Below, piece by piece: positions 1-9,574 of a DNA stretch of 64,000 nucleotides. Numbering within the stretch: position 1 is the stretch's first letter; every line of letters begins with the position of its first letter. The notes under the pieces were generated by a model. That model saw nothing but the letters and a program-made list of their open reading frames with translations, did not search any database and was not told the origin of the DNA. The position numbers and the translations under genes were made by a program. This stretch comes from Gracilaria gracilis (taxonomy: Eukaryota; Rhodophyta; Florideophyceae; Gracilariales; Gracilariaceae): NCBI GenBank assembly GCA_030374805.1, contig JARGSG010000228.1, positions 124,001 through 188,000 on the forward strand. Reading direction: 5' to 3'.

Positions 1-375
1 ATCAGGGTTGATAACACTTGGGTCATCCAGCTTGATGATGACCACAACCCTCTGGCGGGCTCCTGATGTCTTGCCCAGCATTGCATGCTCCCTCGTTTGT
101 CCTCCCCTCTGCCGGTCACGAACTCTCCTTTTTCTAGCTGAGGTGACGAAAATTCCGATGTCCGCTTGTGATGCTCCGCCTATCATGTGAGGTACATAGT
201 TCTTATGACCCGGTGCATCGAGGATAGTAAATCGCCGCATCTCGGTGGTGAAGCTAGCCTGACCACATTCCTCGGTCTTTTCCTTTTCCATCTCCAGTTC
301 GGAGGTGTCAAGCGCAAAAGCAAATTACAACTTTCGCGATTCAGAGCGTTCGCTTCTTTCTCGTACTTCTTAATG
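1..375 (-). pseudogene. Decayed eRF3 gene fragment
   Basis: The reverse complement closely matches about 10,017-10,393 of the intact eRF3 gene in this window, covering roughly codons 149-273 (from the switch I region through the DAPGH and GGQTREH motifs to just after NKLD). Small deletions and substitutions shift the frame, for example where the intact gene reads NRESWKFAFALD, so no long frame survives. The similarity fades near 375 and runs off the left edge of the window, so the true length is unknown. It is a partial, inverted duplicate of a host gene that still exists 10 kb away. Confidence 0.9.
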
Positions 376-806
376 GAGTGTTCAAGCCAATGGATTAAAT
401 ATGGCACCAACCATTTCACCATACCTCTATCTTTGACCGCGGATCAGCGTACACGCCTTCCGTCCTGCCGTCACCGCCAGAAGATGCGCAGGTCTAACAG
501 CCGGAGATGCAGCAGGGCATGATACCCAGCGCGGACGGGCGGCAAAGACTGGTGAGAACGTTTGGCACCCTTAAGGCGCTGCAGCTGATGTGGCTATGCT
601 CCAATTCGACAGGTACTATTCACGCGAACTCATAAGTTCGATGTTGGACGGACCAGGCCTTTTTCCGTTGCAAGTTGCAGCATCATCGTTCGAATAAAAT
701 TTCTATCTAGGTCCAAGTGGCTGCTGTAGTGCGAGCCAGACTTCTCCTTAACTCGTGAGTGCCAAACAGCTGATTCGTTCTCCATCTTTTTCAATTCCTC
801 CTCTTT
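376..806. other. Gene-free stretch
   Basis: I see no credible coding frame, RNA gene or repeat between the eRF3 relic and the transposase relic. Confidence 0.5.
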
Positions 807-1740
807 CTATACATATTCTGGAATGCCCTCAGAGTTTATACAAAAATTATGTAGGATCATCCCCACCGCAATAATAGGAACGCAGTCCTCGACACCATAT
901 TTTAACTCTCCATTGTAAAATACACGCCACCTGCGCTTCAGAATACCGAAAGCCTGTTCACATGTATACGCATAGAAAATAAAAAAAATTAGTTGGGCTC
1001 TGTGAACAAGATACATCCTTACCAGGGAACGGTACCAACAACGAGTTAGATAGACAGTAAACATTATCGCCAACAATTTAGTATCCCAGAAGCAGTTTAC
1101 CTGCATTTAAAAATCTTGACAAAGGAGACATCTCAAAAGCAACCGCATCGTTAGTACTACCCACTGAAAGAGCCCAGAAATCCATAAAACGATACTTGGA
1201 ATCCACCAACGCCTGACCCGGGATCGAAAAAAACCTTTGCGACAAAAGAAGCTCGCTGGGTTTTCAAACCATCCGGGTTTTCTTATGCGCATGCATATTC
1301 CGTCCAAGGCCCCGATGCATCCCGAGAAAGGATTCCAGAAACTCCGAGAAGTCTTAAAGCCCATGCTGAGCTTCTCAAGTTCTTCTTCACTCTCTGGTAT
1401 ACCCGGAAGTGTCATTGTCTCAGTCACCGCCGCGACAAACGCCTTAAAACATTTGTTAACACTGGACTTGCTCACCTTATATGCAAGTATAACATCCTAA
1501 ACACCAGCTCCCGCCATTATTCGCAAATCAATCGCTTTTTTCACTTTTGATTGAATGGATCGAGTGTCCAACGGGGATCTCTCCGAAATGTGCGAACTTT
1601 TTAGAACAGTAGGGTACAGCCTGTTAAAACTACTACGCCCCATTCGAAATGCGCCATAGAAGTCTGTGTCAGAATATAGACTAGTTAGTGATTCAAATGT
1701 CTTCTTAATTGCAGGGTAGCTGCTTCGTGCTCTTCGTCTG
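807..1740 (-). pseudogene. PIF/Harbinger transposase relic
   Basis: Two minus-strand frames match consecutive parts of a HARBI1-type DDE transposase. Frame 1107-1475 has the helix-turn-helix-like SKSSVNKCFKAF and the first catalytic block GCIGALDGICMRI, followed by RKPGWFENPASFFCRKGFF. Frame 807-1106 has the C-terminal block EQAFGILKRRWRVFY and ILHNFCI. Upstream, about 1480-1740, weaker N-terminal similarity (DVILAYKVSKSSV) is crossed by an in-frame stop. The second catalytic Asp region is scrambled between the two frames. No terminal inverted repeats were identified. A dead cut-and-paste DNA transposon is the best reading. Confidence 0.85.
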
Positions 1741-2480
1741 TTTGATTACTTGACATGGTGTATTACAAACACCATTGTAAAAATAAGATGGTGTACCGCT
1801 TGAATTATTGCCAGATCGTCGTCCGTAGAGGCCGTTGAGGGGTCACTGTTGCAAGTAGACATGTGTAAAGGCGGGAGGGGAAGAGTTCCGGAAGGTGAGC
1901 TGTTGCGGTTAACCGAAGATCTCGATCGTGGCTGTGGCAGAGCTCTGCGCAACGGCAGCGTCTGTCATCATGGCGTATGTTGGCGCGACAGAGTTGTTCT
2001 GCCAAATTGTAGAGTTTTGGCAAAACTTGTTACTTTTGGGCAAAGGTCCTGAAAAGTTCAGTGGTTGATGGGGATTGGGGTATCCCTTGGAGCTACTGGT
2101 GTGCGTACTACCTTCCTGGGGCCGGCAAAGTGGTGCATCTTTTAAAAAAGTTGGAATAATGATTAAAAGAGTAATAGTTCTGGCATAGCCCTGACACGTG
2201 TAGAGTTTTTGCCCTTGAACAACTGCAAAGCCAGAAAATGGCATGTACTTGAGGTCATTCATTCGTCTGCTTTTTGGAGGAGTCAAAAACCAAAATGTGG
2301 GCGTACGAGCGAAATGGGGCGCTCCACAATTCCCTGGGCATTTGGTCCCCCTTTCTTCTGGTACATGTTTTGGAGGACCGAAACATCTTCTCTGAACCTC
2401 AAAGAGTCAATGTACCAAATTAACCCACTGCACCACGTTGCCCCACCAGGAAGGTAGATGTACAAGATAGTAGTCCTGTA
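1741..2480 (-). other. Coding-like but unrecognised segment
   Basis: Two overlapping minus-strand frames (2283-2465 and 1909-2286) have protein-like composition (for example IDSLRFREDVSVLQN, then SRRMNDLKYMPFSGFAVVQG) and join through a frame change near 2285. Neither resembles a family I know. They could be a degraded transposon gene or a host gene relic. The rest of the interval shows nothing. Confidence 0.25.
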
Positions 2481-2780
2481 GAAAGGATGACAACAATCCT
2501 ACAGATCGTTTTAACTGTGGCACGCGTTTTCGCGCAGCGCGTGTGGTACAAGTGCGGTACACAGTGTGTCAGTCTACAAGTTTCTCTACTTGGATATTTT
2601 TTTTGGATATTTTAGTTTTCTACGGATGGTGCACGGGAGTGCACCGCATGGTCCTCCCCGACTCCTCTGTCTACTTAAGCGCCACTGCCTCTGCGGTGAG
2701 TGGCAGAGACAGTGCACAAGTCAGAATCCTATTGGTTATTGTAGGTAGAAATGCGTTTAGAGTCTAGTTTGGAAGGTTTG

Positions 2781-3349
2781 GTTGCGTATAAAAGGGGCGG
2801 ACCGGCCGCATCTCGACCAACTGCGGCCAGACCACTTTCCCTTCCAAAACGACCCTCCCACCTTCCTTCACAGCAAACTCTGTCTCGCTTCCCCCTGTCG
2901 TTTCCCCCTTTCCTTCACTCTTTCTTTTTCGTTTGGCGGCTTGGTCTCCCGCCCACTTTCGGCAAGAGCCTGAAAAGCGCTACGCCTTTCTTGGGTCTGT
3001 CTTGTGCTCTCGCTTTAGAGGTGTCGCTTCCCGCAGGTGATCTACGTTTGGTCCTGCAAGAGGGAGCGTCTGCTTCTCTGTTTTCGTTTCGTCTCAGTTT
3101 CTGCCGGCACTAGACCTATAGTTTTGGTCGTGCTGTGGTTTATGATTGCTACACGTTTCAGCTTCTTCGTCCATACTTTGCAGAGTTTATGTGTTTACTA
3201 CGGACTCTTGCCTACTACCGCTACACGTCGTGTTGGGCTGGTACTCTCGAGAGCACTTTCTGTTGTGTCCCTTTTGCTTTGTGTTTGTGTCCTCCCGTCC
3301 TTGGGTTTGTCATCACCCGCACCATTTCTCCTATCAAAATGGTGTTCCC
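2781..3349 (+). repeat. TATA-bearing direct repeat, copy 1
   Basis: This segment has a clear TATAAAA at 2787-2793, a GGCCAGAC element shortly after it, then about 550 bp of pyrimidine-rich sequence ending at an ATG (3339) in the context CAAAATGGTGTTC. A diverged second copy lies 1,216 bp downstream in the same orientation. The best-conserved part is about 3180-3349. It behaves like a duplicated promoter plus 5' leader, or like the LTR of an unknown element. The frame after the ATG is short (MVFPVKDRNL, then stop), so no product can be named. Confidence 0.6.
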
Positions 3350-3401
3350 AGTAAAGGATAGAAATCTGTGAACGTAAAAACGGAAGTTTACTGAAGGGAA
3401 T

Positions 3402-3725
3402 CTAAGACGTGAGGTATGCCTCCAGATCTGTAAGCAGGTTGTGTATGGGTCCCGGGTTCCCGTAGCGACGCGCGTGTGTAGCGAAGCGCATGCCGTCACG
3501 GACACCTGCGGCGTAAGTCCACTGCGACAAAGTCAGTGCTTCACGCACCTCGCGTGACACGTGGCGGATTCCACGGGCAAGGGCCAATAAGAGCTCGCCG
3601 CAACGGTGCATCATTCCGACCGCCAATCGGTCGGCGGCAAGCGCGCCGGATCCACCAATCACAAACTCTTCGACCCTGCTGGGGCTCTCGGCAGCCTTCA
3701 GGTCAAGGACGGGGGCGTGGGACAT
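3402..3725 (-). CDS. Small hypothetical protein, 107 aa
   Basis: An ATG-initiated frame of 107 codons lies between the two TATA-bearing repeats, on the opposite strand. It is more GC-rich and Ala/Arg/Leu-rich than its surroundings and is predicted to be soluble and helical (for example GELLLALARGIRHVSREV). It has no signal peptide, membrane segment or motif that I recognise. It may be a real small gene, or part of whatever element the flanking repeats delimit; chance is also possible at this length. Confidence 0.35.
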   Translation of the reverse strand: MSHAPVLDLKAAESPSRVEEFVIGGSGALAADRLAVGMMHRCGELLLALARGIRHVSREVREALTLSQWTYAAGVRDGMRFATHARRYGNPGPIHNLLTDLEAYLTS

Positions 3726-3914
3726 CGATTCGTCACTTGATGGTGGTGGACATGACAGAAAACGTTGCGGGTGATAGAAAAGCCAAAGGCGACGGTCCCA
3801 ACCGTTCCACGCGGTTAAGTAGAGAGTAGAGAGGCTTCATAGCTGCAAGTTAGTCGTACCTGCGTTTGCGGTTGAGAATTACGGTTAGAAAGCTGCTTAC
3901 CGCTAGCTCTGAAG

Positions 3915-3985
3915 ACTTGTCAAGGGTAAGTTGGCACCTGATGGCCCGCGCTGAGAACTTGTCGAGGGTAAGTTAGCACCTCATT
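3915..3985 (+). repeat. 42-bp tandem duplication upstream of TATA copy 2
   Basis: The motif ACTTGTCAAGGGTAAGTTGG recurs as ACTTGTCGAGGGTAAGTTAG 42 bp later (3915 and 3957), each followed by CACCT. It lies 18-90 bp upstream of the second TATA box, so it could be a duplicated upstream promoter element. Confidence 0.5.
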
Positions 3986-3996
3986 TCGGTGCAATA

Positions 3997-4565
3997 GTTG
4001 TCTATAAAAGGGCCGAGTTGGTCGCCTCGCGACCAACTCCGGCCAGACGACTTTCCGTTTTTCGACGACCCTTTCACCATGATTCATAGCAAAATTTGTC
4101 TTGTTTTTTTCTGTCGTTCGATCTCTTCTTTTTGGTTTTTTCTTTCTTCTTTGAGGTCTTGACTTTCCGCTATACCCCGAGAGGGCCTAGAGTGCACTAC
4201 TATTAGCCTTGGTCTGTTTTGTGCTATGAATTTGGAAGCGTTGTTCATCAGAGGTGACCTACGTTTGGGCCTGCAAGAGGGAGCTGCCGCTCCTTTGTTG
4301 TAGTGTTTTGTTAGCTTCTGGCAGCACTATTCTTATAATTTTGGTCGTGGTGTTGTTTCTGCTTGCTACACGTCTCCGCTTTTTAGTTGCTACTTGTGCA
4401 CTTTATGTGTTTACTAAGGACTCTTGCCTACTACCGCTACACAGCGTGTTGGGCTGGTACTCTCGAGAGCACGTTCTGTTGTGTCCCGTTTGCTTTGTGT
4501 TTGTGTCCCCCCGTCCTTGGGTTTGTCGTCACCCGCACCGTTTTCCGTATCAAAATGGTGTTCTC
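3997..4565 (+). repeat. TATA-bearing direct repeat, copy 2
   Basis: A diverged copy of 2781-3349 has TATAAAA at 4003-4009 and ATG at 4555 in the same CAAAATGGTGTTC context. The TATA-to-ATG distance is 552 bp in both copies. The last 170 bp is nearly identical between copies, while the middle is only loosely similar. The frame after the ATG runs about 48 codons (MVFSKSTFSQPVFMYVPALS) without recognised similarity. Confidence 0.6.
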
Positions 4566-5879
4566 AAAATCCACATTTTCCCAACCGGTTTTTATGTACG
4601 TACCCGCACTCTCACTCAAGTTCGTAACTACTACGAATGTTTGGTGCCTCTACACGTGTACCTGTACACGTACACTCTTAACACGTACATACACTATGTA
4701 ACAGTTTGAAACTTACCTTGGAAAGATACAGCGGTAGCGTTATCCTCCCCCAAAAGACGATGCCGTCCACTTCACCCAAGCTCTCTTCGAATTTGCCCAG
4801 ATGCATTGAAGTTGTTTAGTTTATGAAAGTTAATGAGAGGGGGTTTTTGTCAGAAGATGTAACAGGTGGCGTCGGAGGAATCCCTCCACTTTTCGTACAA
4901 TTCAGAGTTTCGTTTCATATTGGCTAGGCAAACCTTTTGCCGTTGTCTTGCAAAGCATTTTGGTCGTGCAGGTCAGTCGAATTCTCCATATGCAGATGAC
5001 AGGTTTGCAGCAGCTTCAGCAAGCGTCAGCACCAAAGCGGTAATGAAGAGAAGAACCGTCGGTTTCATTCGGAAGGTACGGCATCGATTGCTGGTTGGCG
5101 ATGCGCGTCAGACACTATGTCTTGTTTGATGACCATCGTGTCCTTTATAGGCTACGCAAGATTGGAACACATGGCTCCAAGAGAAGGGCAGCAAATTGGT
5201 CCGATGTAATTAGCAGGAAAGCAACGGAACAAGGCACAAGCGAGGAAGCAAGCGGGGGCACAACGTCAAATGAAGGGTTGCAGTCCCACATGGGTTGGGA
5301 AAGCAGACAGCACAAGCGGCAATGAGGCTCAGACGATGGGGGCGCAGCGGCGATGCTGAGATGAGGTTCGGATATTGCGCCAATGGCAGCGCGAGCTCGC
5401 TGAGCGCAGGATTGAGCTGGGGGACCACAGTGATGGTACAGGAGAGTAATTGTCCCGCGCTATGGGGGTCGGGTGACGCAATTCATGTTGGCCGCGGGAC
5501 TCGCGAACGCATGTGGGCGCGAACAACAGCCAAGGTGTTGAACCTGGGCGCGTCAGGCCCCGCTTCAGAGTGTGAAATTGGACTCGTTCAGGATCTGAGG
5601 GAGATTCTCCCCGTTCAGCGAGCACAACAAGGGTTCTGATCACAATAACAATTGCGCGCACAGGTTTAGTGGTTTGCTCAACGTCTTCAGCTTCCGAACT
5701 ATGTCTTTACAACTGCCGCGATGATGGTATTCGTTAGAATAGAACAGTTATGTTACAACTGATATCTACGTAACAAATGAGAGCAATACACCAGCGGTGA
5801 GTGCGATACTAACGGTCGCTAGCAGGTTGCGCACATCATCGAAATCAAACAGGCCGGTGGAGAAGGTTGTACATATTTC
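4566..5879. other. Gene-free stretch
   Basis: Only short frames without family resemblance occur here; nothing else supportable was seen. Confidence 0.5.
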
Positions 5880-6761
5880 TCAATACGAGATTCGAGAACG
5901 CACAAAGTCTACCACGAGTGCGATACAACGCTCTTCAAACTCCGTAAGCGTTTTGGTGTTGTCAGTGGGCGTTTCGAACTTGAGACGGTCCACCAGCACC
6001 ACACACACAACCGCAGTCGCTATGTGCATCTGCGTAGAGAACGCTGCAAGAGGCAGGCTTTCCATTTCCAGGTTAACCACCCCGGCTTTGCGACATTTTT
6101 CAAAGAACTTCAATTTGTCGCCGTATGCGTACGGAACAAAAGCACCATCTTGTCTGCCTTGTGCTATGTGAAAAGTTTCCGCACATAGTGTGTCACCTCT
6201 CACACAGCTGTTCCCAAACTTAGACCTTCCGCTTTGAAACAGAGATTCGCTCAGAGACTGGTCGAGCTCAGCGCGATAGCGTTTGTCCTCCCCTAGAACA
6301 AACATACGCAGCGAGGGAGTCAGGTCTCCTCCCAATGGGCGACGTGTGACCACCAATGTGCCAGGGGGAACTCCTAGCCCACCACAACTGCCTGTTCGAA
6401 TAAAGCACCATTCGGAAGCCTGTGCTGCCTTCAACGCGATATATATCTCGTGTAATAGAACGTCTATTGATCCAGTTCCAATTCCATGAGCTGCAACTAA
6501 CACTGAAGGCAGAGGTTGTAGCAGCAGATATCGATCAGTGCGACAGAAGTTTATGGCTGGCTCAGACGAGAATTCTTCCGCTATTTTACGAGCTCGATTA
6601 AAGGAACCACAGAGAATTACGTGACTTACCGCGTTGAGGTGTTGAAGCAGGTACGGTGTCTCGGCTGGAAGTCGATAGCCTAGATGAAGCAAGATAACTT
6701 CATTGAGGCTGGGCGTTGGCAGACATGCGCTTGAGCCTTGGCTTTTTGGATCGGCAGGCAT
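5880..6761 (-). CDS. UPP1: Uridine phosphorylase
   Basis: The 293-aa product is a eukaryotic-type uridine phosphorylase (nucleoside phosphorylase-I fold), which cleaves uridine with phosphate to uracil and ribose-1-phosphate in cytosolic pyrimidine salvage. Family marks in order: the GSFNRARKI phosphate-loop region (about 52-60), CRTDRYLL (73-80), AHGIG (91-95), the RTGSCGGLG loop (122-130), the uracil-contact block QGRQDGAF (201-208) and the ribose-contact block LEMES (231-235). Its length fits human UPP1 (about 310 aa). The frame stays open upstream to a TTG at 6794, but the first ATG is at 6761 and was chosen as the start. No intron is visible. It stands alone between repeats, so regulation cannot be inferred. 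Confidence 0.9.
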   Translation of the reverse strand: MPADPKSQGSSACLPTPSLNEVILLHLGYRLPAETPYLLQHLNAVSHVILCGSFNRARKIAEEFSSEPAINFCRTDRYLLLQPLPSVLVAAHGIGTGSIDVLLHEIYIALKAAQASEWCFIRTGSCGGLGVPPGTLVVTRRPLGGDLTPSLRMFVLGEDKRYRAELDQSLSESLFQSGRSKFGNSCVRGDTLCAETFHIAQGRQDGAFVPYAYGDKLKFFEKCRKAGVVNLEMESLPLAAFSTQMHIATAVVCVVLVDRLKFETPTDNTKTLTEFEERCIALVVDFVRSRISY

Positions 6762-7485
6762 TCGCAAAACGGGTCCCTTGAAGTCGAAGTGCAATAAAAG
6801 GCCAATAGCTGACGAGCAGGAGCTGAATTAAGTTGGTGCGATGGTTCTTGACAGAACTTACCCTTTCGTGTGCTTGATGAGATTAAGCAGAGTATAGAAG
6901 AAGCAAGGTTGTTACGATATCGAAACAAGTCGAGTTACGGTAATGTGCGAGTGCCTTCGTGATGGGGTTTCCTGTATTTATAGGCGTTCTGGTGTAGGGG
7001 GTGTGTGCTTCAGCAGCTCCGGTAGGGTAGCGTTTTAGCCCTCGTACAGTACAGTAGGATACCTCTGTGAAGGTGACGAAGAAAAAATGATTTTTTGCAA
7101 CAAAGAATGCAACGGAGCTAAGTGGAATCAGCACTGCCTCATCATGATCTTCGTCACGTAAGTTATAATCGATATTACACGACTGAAGGTGCCTGAATGT
7201 TATCCTGAATGTGGAGGCTGGCTTGCTGTTCCCTGCCTCTCGTTTCATGAGTGCGCTTGCTATCTACACGTAGTTTTGCTACAGCTTTGTGCACCTTCGA
7301 CAATTCGTTCTCCATTAGAATAGCCTAGAATCGTTCCAACCCCTTTTCAGAAATCCCCCTGACACGAAGTGCTTGACGTTCCCGGAAAGAAAGCACAATC
7401 GTATTGACATCATGTTTCTGAGATATATCTCAGAACCAAATGATGGGCGTCGTTAAAAACCCTCGGTCTACAATCGCGCACAAAT
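6762..7485. other. Gene-free stretch
   Basis: This is the upstream flank of the uridine phosphorylase gene and presumably holds its promoter; no specific element stands out. Confidence 0.4.
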
Positions 7486-7495
7486 CTCCTTTCCA

Positions 7496-8021
7496 GAGGT
7501 CGGTCCCAATTCATTGAATTGCAATAGTACTGCAATACTGGTACCCTTGGTATTGCAATTTGTATTGGTAAAAGAGTCTGATTTGAAAACCGTATTGCTT
7601 CTCATCGGGAGAGAGTTGCTTGTATGAGAGCACTACTGTCTCTGTCTTGGAGTGGATATGGTGTTTTGTTTCACAAACCAACTACTCAGCTGTTTTTTTC
7701 TTCTTCTTCTTCTTTATTATGGTCAGCCGCCCCTGATTCCGAGACAACTGGAGGCCTATCTAAAGATAGTTCTCTCTCCTAAAGAAGGCCAAAACCCGGG
7801 ACGGCCATCAGCTGTTTTGAGCACGGAGTACAGTAAAGAAACCCAAGTTACGCACTCCACCGACGTCAGTATTGCAATGCTCTTGAGCATATTGATATTG
7901 CTCTGTGATATTGCTTTGGATATGTGCATTACCTTTCTATGTGTAAAGCAAAGAGGACAACATGCAATGTGGATTGGAATTTAAACTCCAATACGTTGCA
8001 ATAGAATTGGACCGACCCCAG
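7496..8021. mobile_element. Mutator-type MITE (non-autonomous), 526 bp
   Basis: The ends are inverted repeats: GGTCGGTCCCAATTC at 7498-7512 and the complement of GGTCGGTCCAATTC at about 8004-8017. The 10-bp direct repeat CTCCTTTCCA flanks it on both sides (7486-7495 and 8022-8031) as a target-site duplication. A 9-11 bp duplication is the signature of the Mutator superfamily. The interior is AT-rich, full of TTGCAAT/ATTGCAA motifs, and encodes no transposase. Confidence 0.75.
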
Positions 8022-8031
8022 CTCCTTTCCA

Positions 8032-9574
8032 AAAAGAAAAGCGGATGAGGACATCTTGTGTGTCCCGCAAAGAGCTGTGATAAGGTCGCTTCCTTCACCC
8101 TTTTCACCAACATTTCAAAGTTCAGTAGCAAGCATGACAACAACGAAATGATCTCCGCGACGTTTGAAGTTACACTAATTACTTACAAATAAGAGAGAGA
8201 AAGAGAAACATCATGTTGGTCGCCGAACTGTTCTATCCAAGCCTCATCTGAATGGTTGACCGACACCACACTAGCAGTGGCTCCAACTGTGATTTCAACT
8301 CTTTTTGGTGGATACCATTCCGGAAAGACGCTGGCTAGAAGGCCACGTTGTGAGCAACTTTGTTTTTCTCCAACGCAAACCATTTCTTGACTGCTCTCTT
8401 TCACGATGCTTCAGATCTTCGAATTTGATCTCGAGTGTTGAACATGTTCGCAGAAGATATATTTTTAGAATGCAGGTAGCGCTATCTACCCTTGTAGCGA
8501 CTGTTTCTCTTGGGCATTTGTCGCATCAGGACATCGAAAATCGCTAGGGTTTCTCTGGAGCAGGGAACGGCACTTCTCATCTTACTGTAGCCTTGTTTCT
8601 GGGCTTCGAGGATAACGAGAGATAGAACGCTTTCCTGAACTAGAATACTCTAAGAGCTGCTTCAACTCTGCACATTTTGATACATGTCATTTGCATGGAC
8701 TATGCAGCTGGTCTTCTCGTTCGAACTAATTCCTACTTCCCTTTTCTTGAACTCATGGAAGGATGCAGTATTTGCTTCCTTCATGTATTTTCATTCGTTC
8801 CTTTATTTTTACGAACGGTTTGATTCTAACCTGCAGCAAAGACACACGGCTCAAAGGCTTCGAGAGATAGATCCGGGAAGGAATTGTCAAGGATGTTGAC
8901 GACCACGTTGTTCTGCAAGATGGGTGTACTGAGTTATTCGATGAAACCGTGACTATTATTGAGCCTAAGGCTTTCCGCCGACATTTCTAAGGTGATTTTT
9001 GTGTTACTAGTATTATCTATCTCATATTTTGTTCACTTTGTTCAGCAAGCGGGAAGTGATGAGGACCACATCAAACAGAATGTGTTTAACAGTCTCCTCA
9101 AGATCTTTTACAAATTGGTCTGAAGAATGTTTAATTACTGGGGAGAGACACCTTTCTGTTCACAGAAACGCTCTGCGGTAAGTAAAGGTTAGGAATGGCA
9201 CTATTACCCCCGTAGAAGAGCGAGAGAGAAAGAGAAGAATTATCTATAAAAGTACAAGGGTAATCGAGGCGCTCCTTTACATATTCGAGGGTAGCGTTAA
9301 CCTCGACGAATTGTCGAATGGAATGCGCGCAATTGGGAATAGCATGAGTTAATTACCCAGCAATACCCACCTGGCAATGCGCACGTGGCATACGTGCCCC
9401 GATCAAGTAGCTCTTCATGCATGTGACAATTGCCTCGCCGGTGGCGACCAGAGATGGTGTTGTGTCTACCGTTAACCGTCCGCACCACCGCCGCCACACC
9501 GCGTGCACTTTTCGTTCGAACCGCGCGTTGTTGTCGTCTCCTCTCCCCCTCCGTCTCCAGAAGTGCTGCTCATC
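8032..9574. other. Mostly gene-free, with possible exon relics
   Basis: Coding-like pieces occur but cannot be tied to a family: a minus-strand frame at 8183-8404 (contains VEITVGATASVVSVNHSDEA) and plus-strand pieces at about 8878-8988 (GIVKDVDDHVVLQDG...) and 9046-9123 (GSDEDHIKQNVFNSLLKIF, then stop). The last two are separated by a stretch that starts GTGATT and ends TTCAG like an intron, but a stop codon precedes the donor. They may be decayed exons. The last few hundred bases should hold the eRF3 promoter. Confidence 0.3.

Noticed and set aside
6762-6794. An upstream start for uridine phosphorylase
   Set aside because: The extra codons begin with TTG rather than ATG; the ATG at 6,761 already gives a full-length enzyme.
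7652-7984. A 110-codon frame with hydrophobic segments
   Set aside because: It lies entirely inside the MITE, starts with TTT/CTT-rich low-complexity sequence and has no family resemblance.
9503-9574. The upstream ATG of eRF3
   Set aside because: It would place 24 unrelated residues ahead of a PAM2 motif normally near the terminus; the inner ATG gives the better protein.
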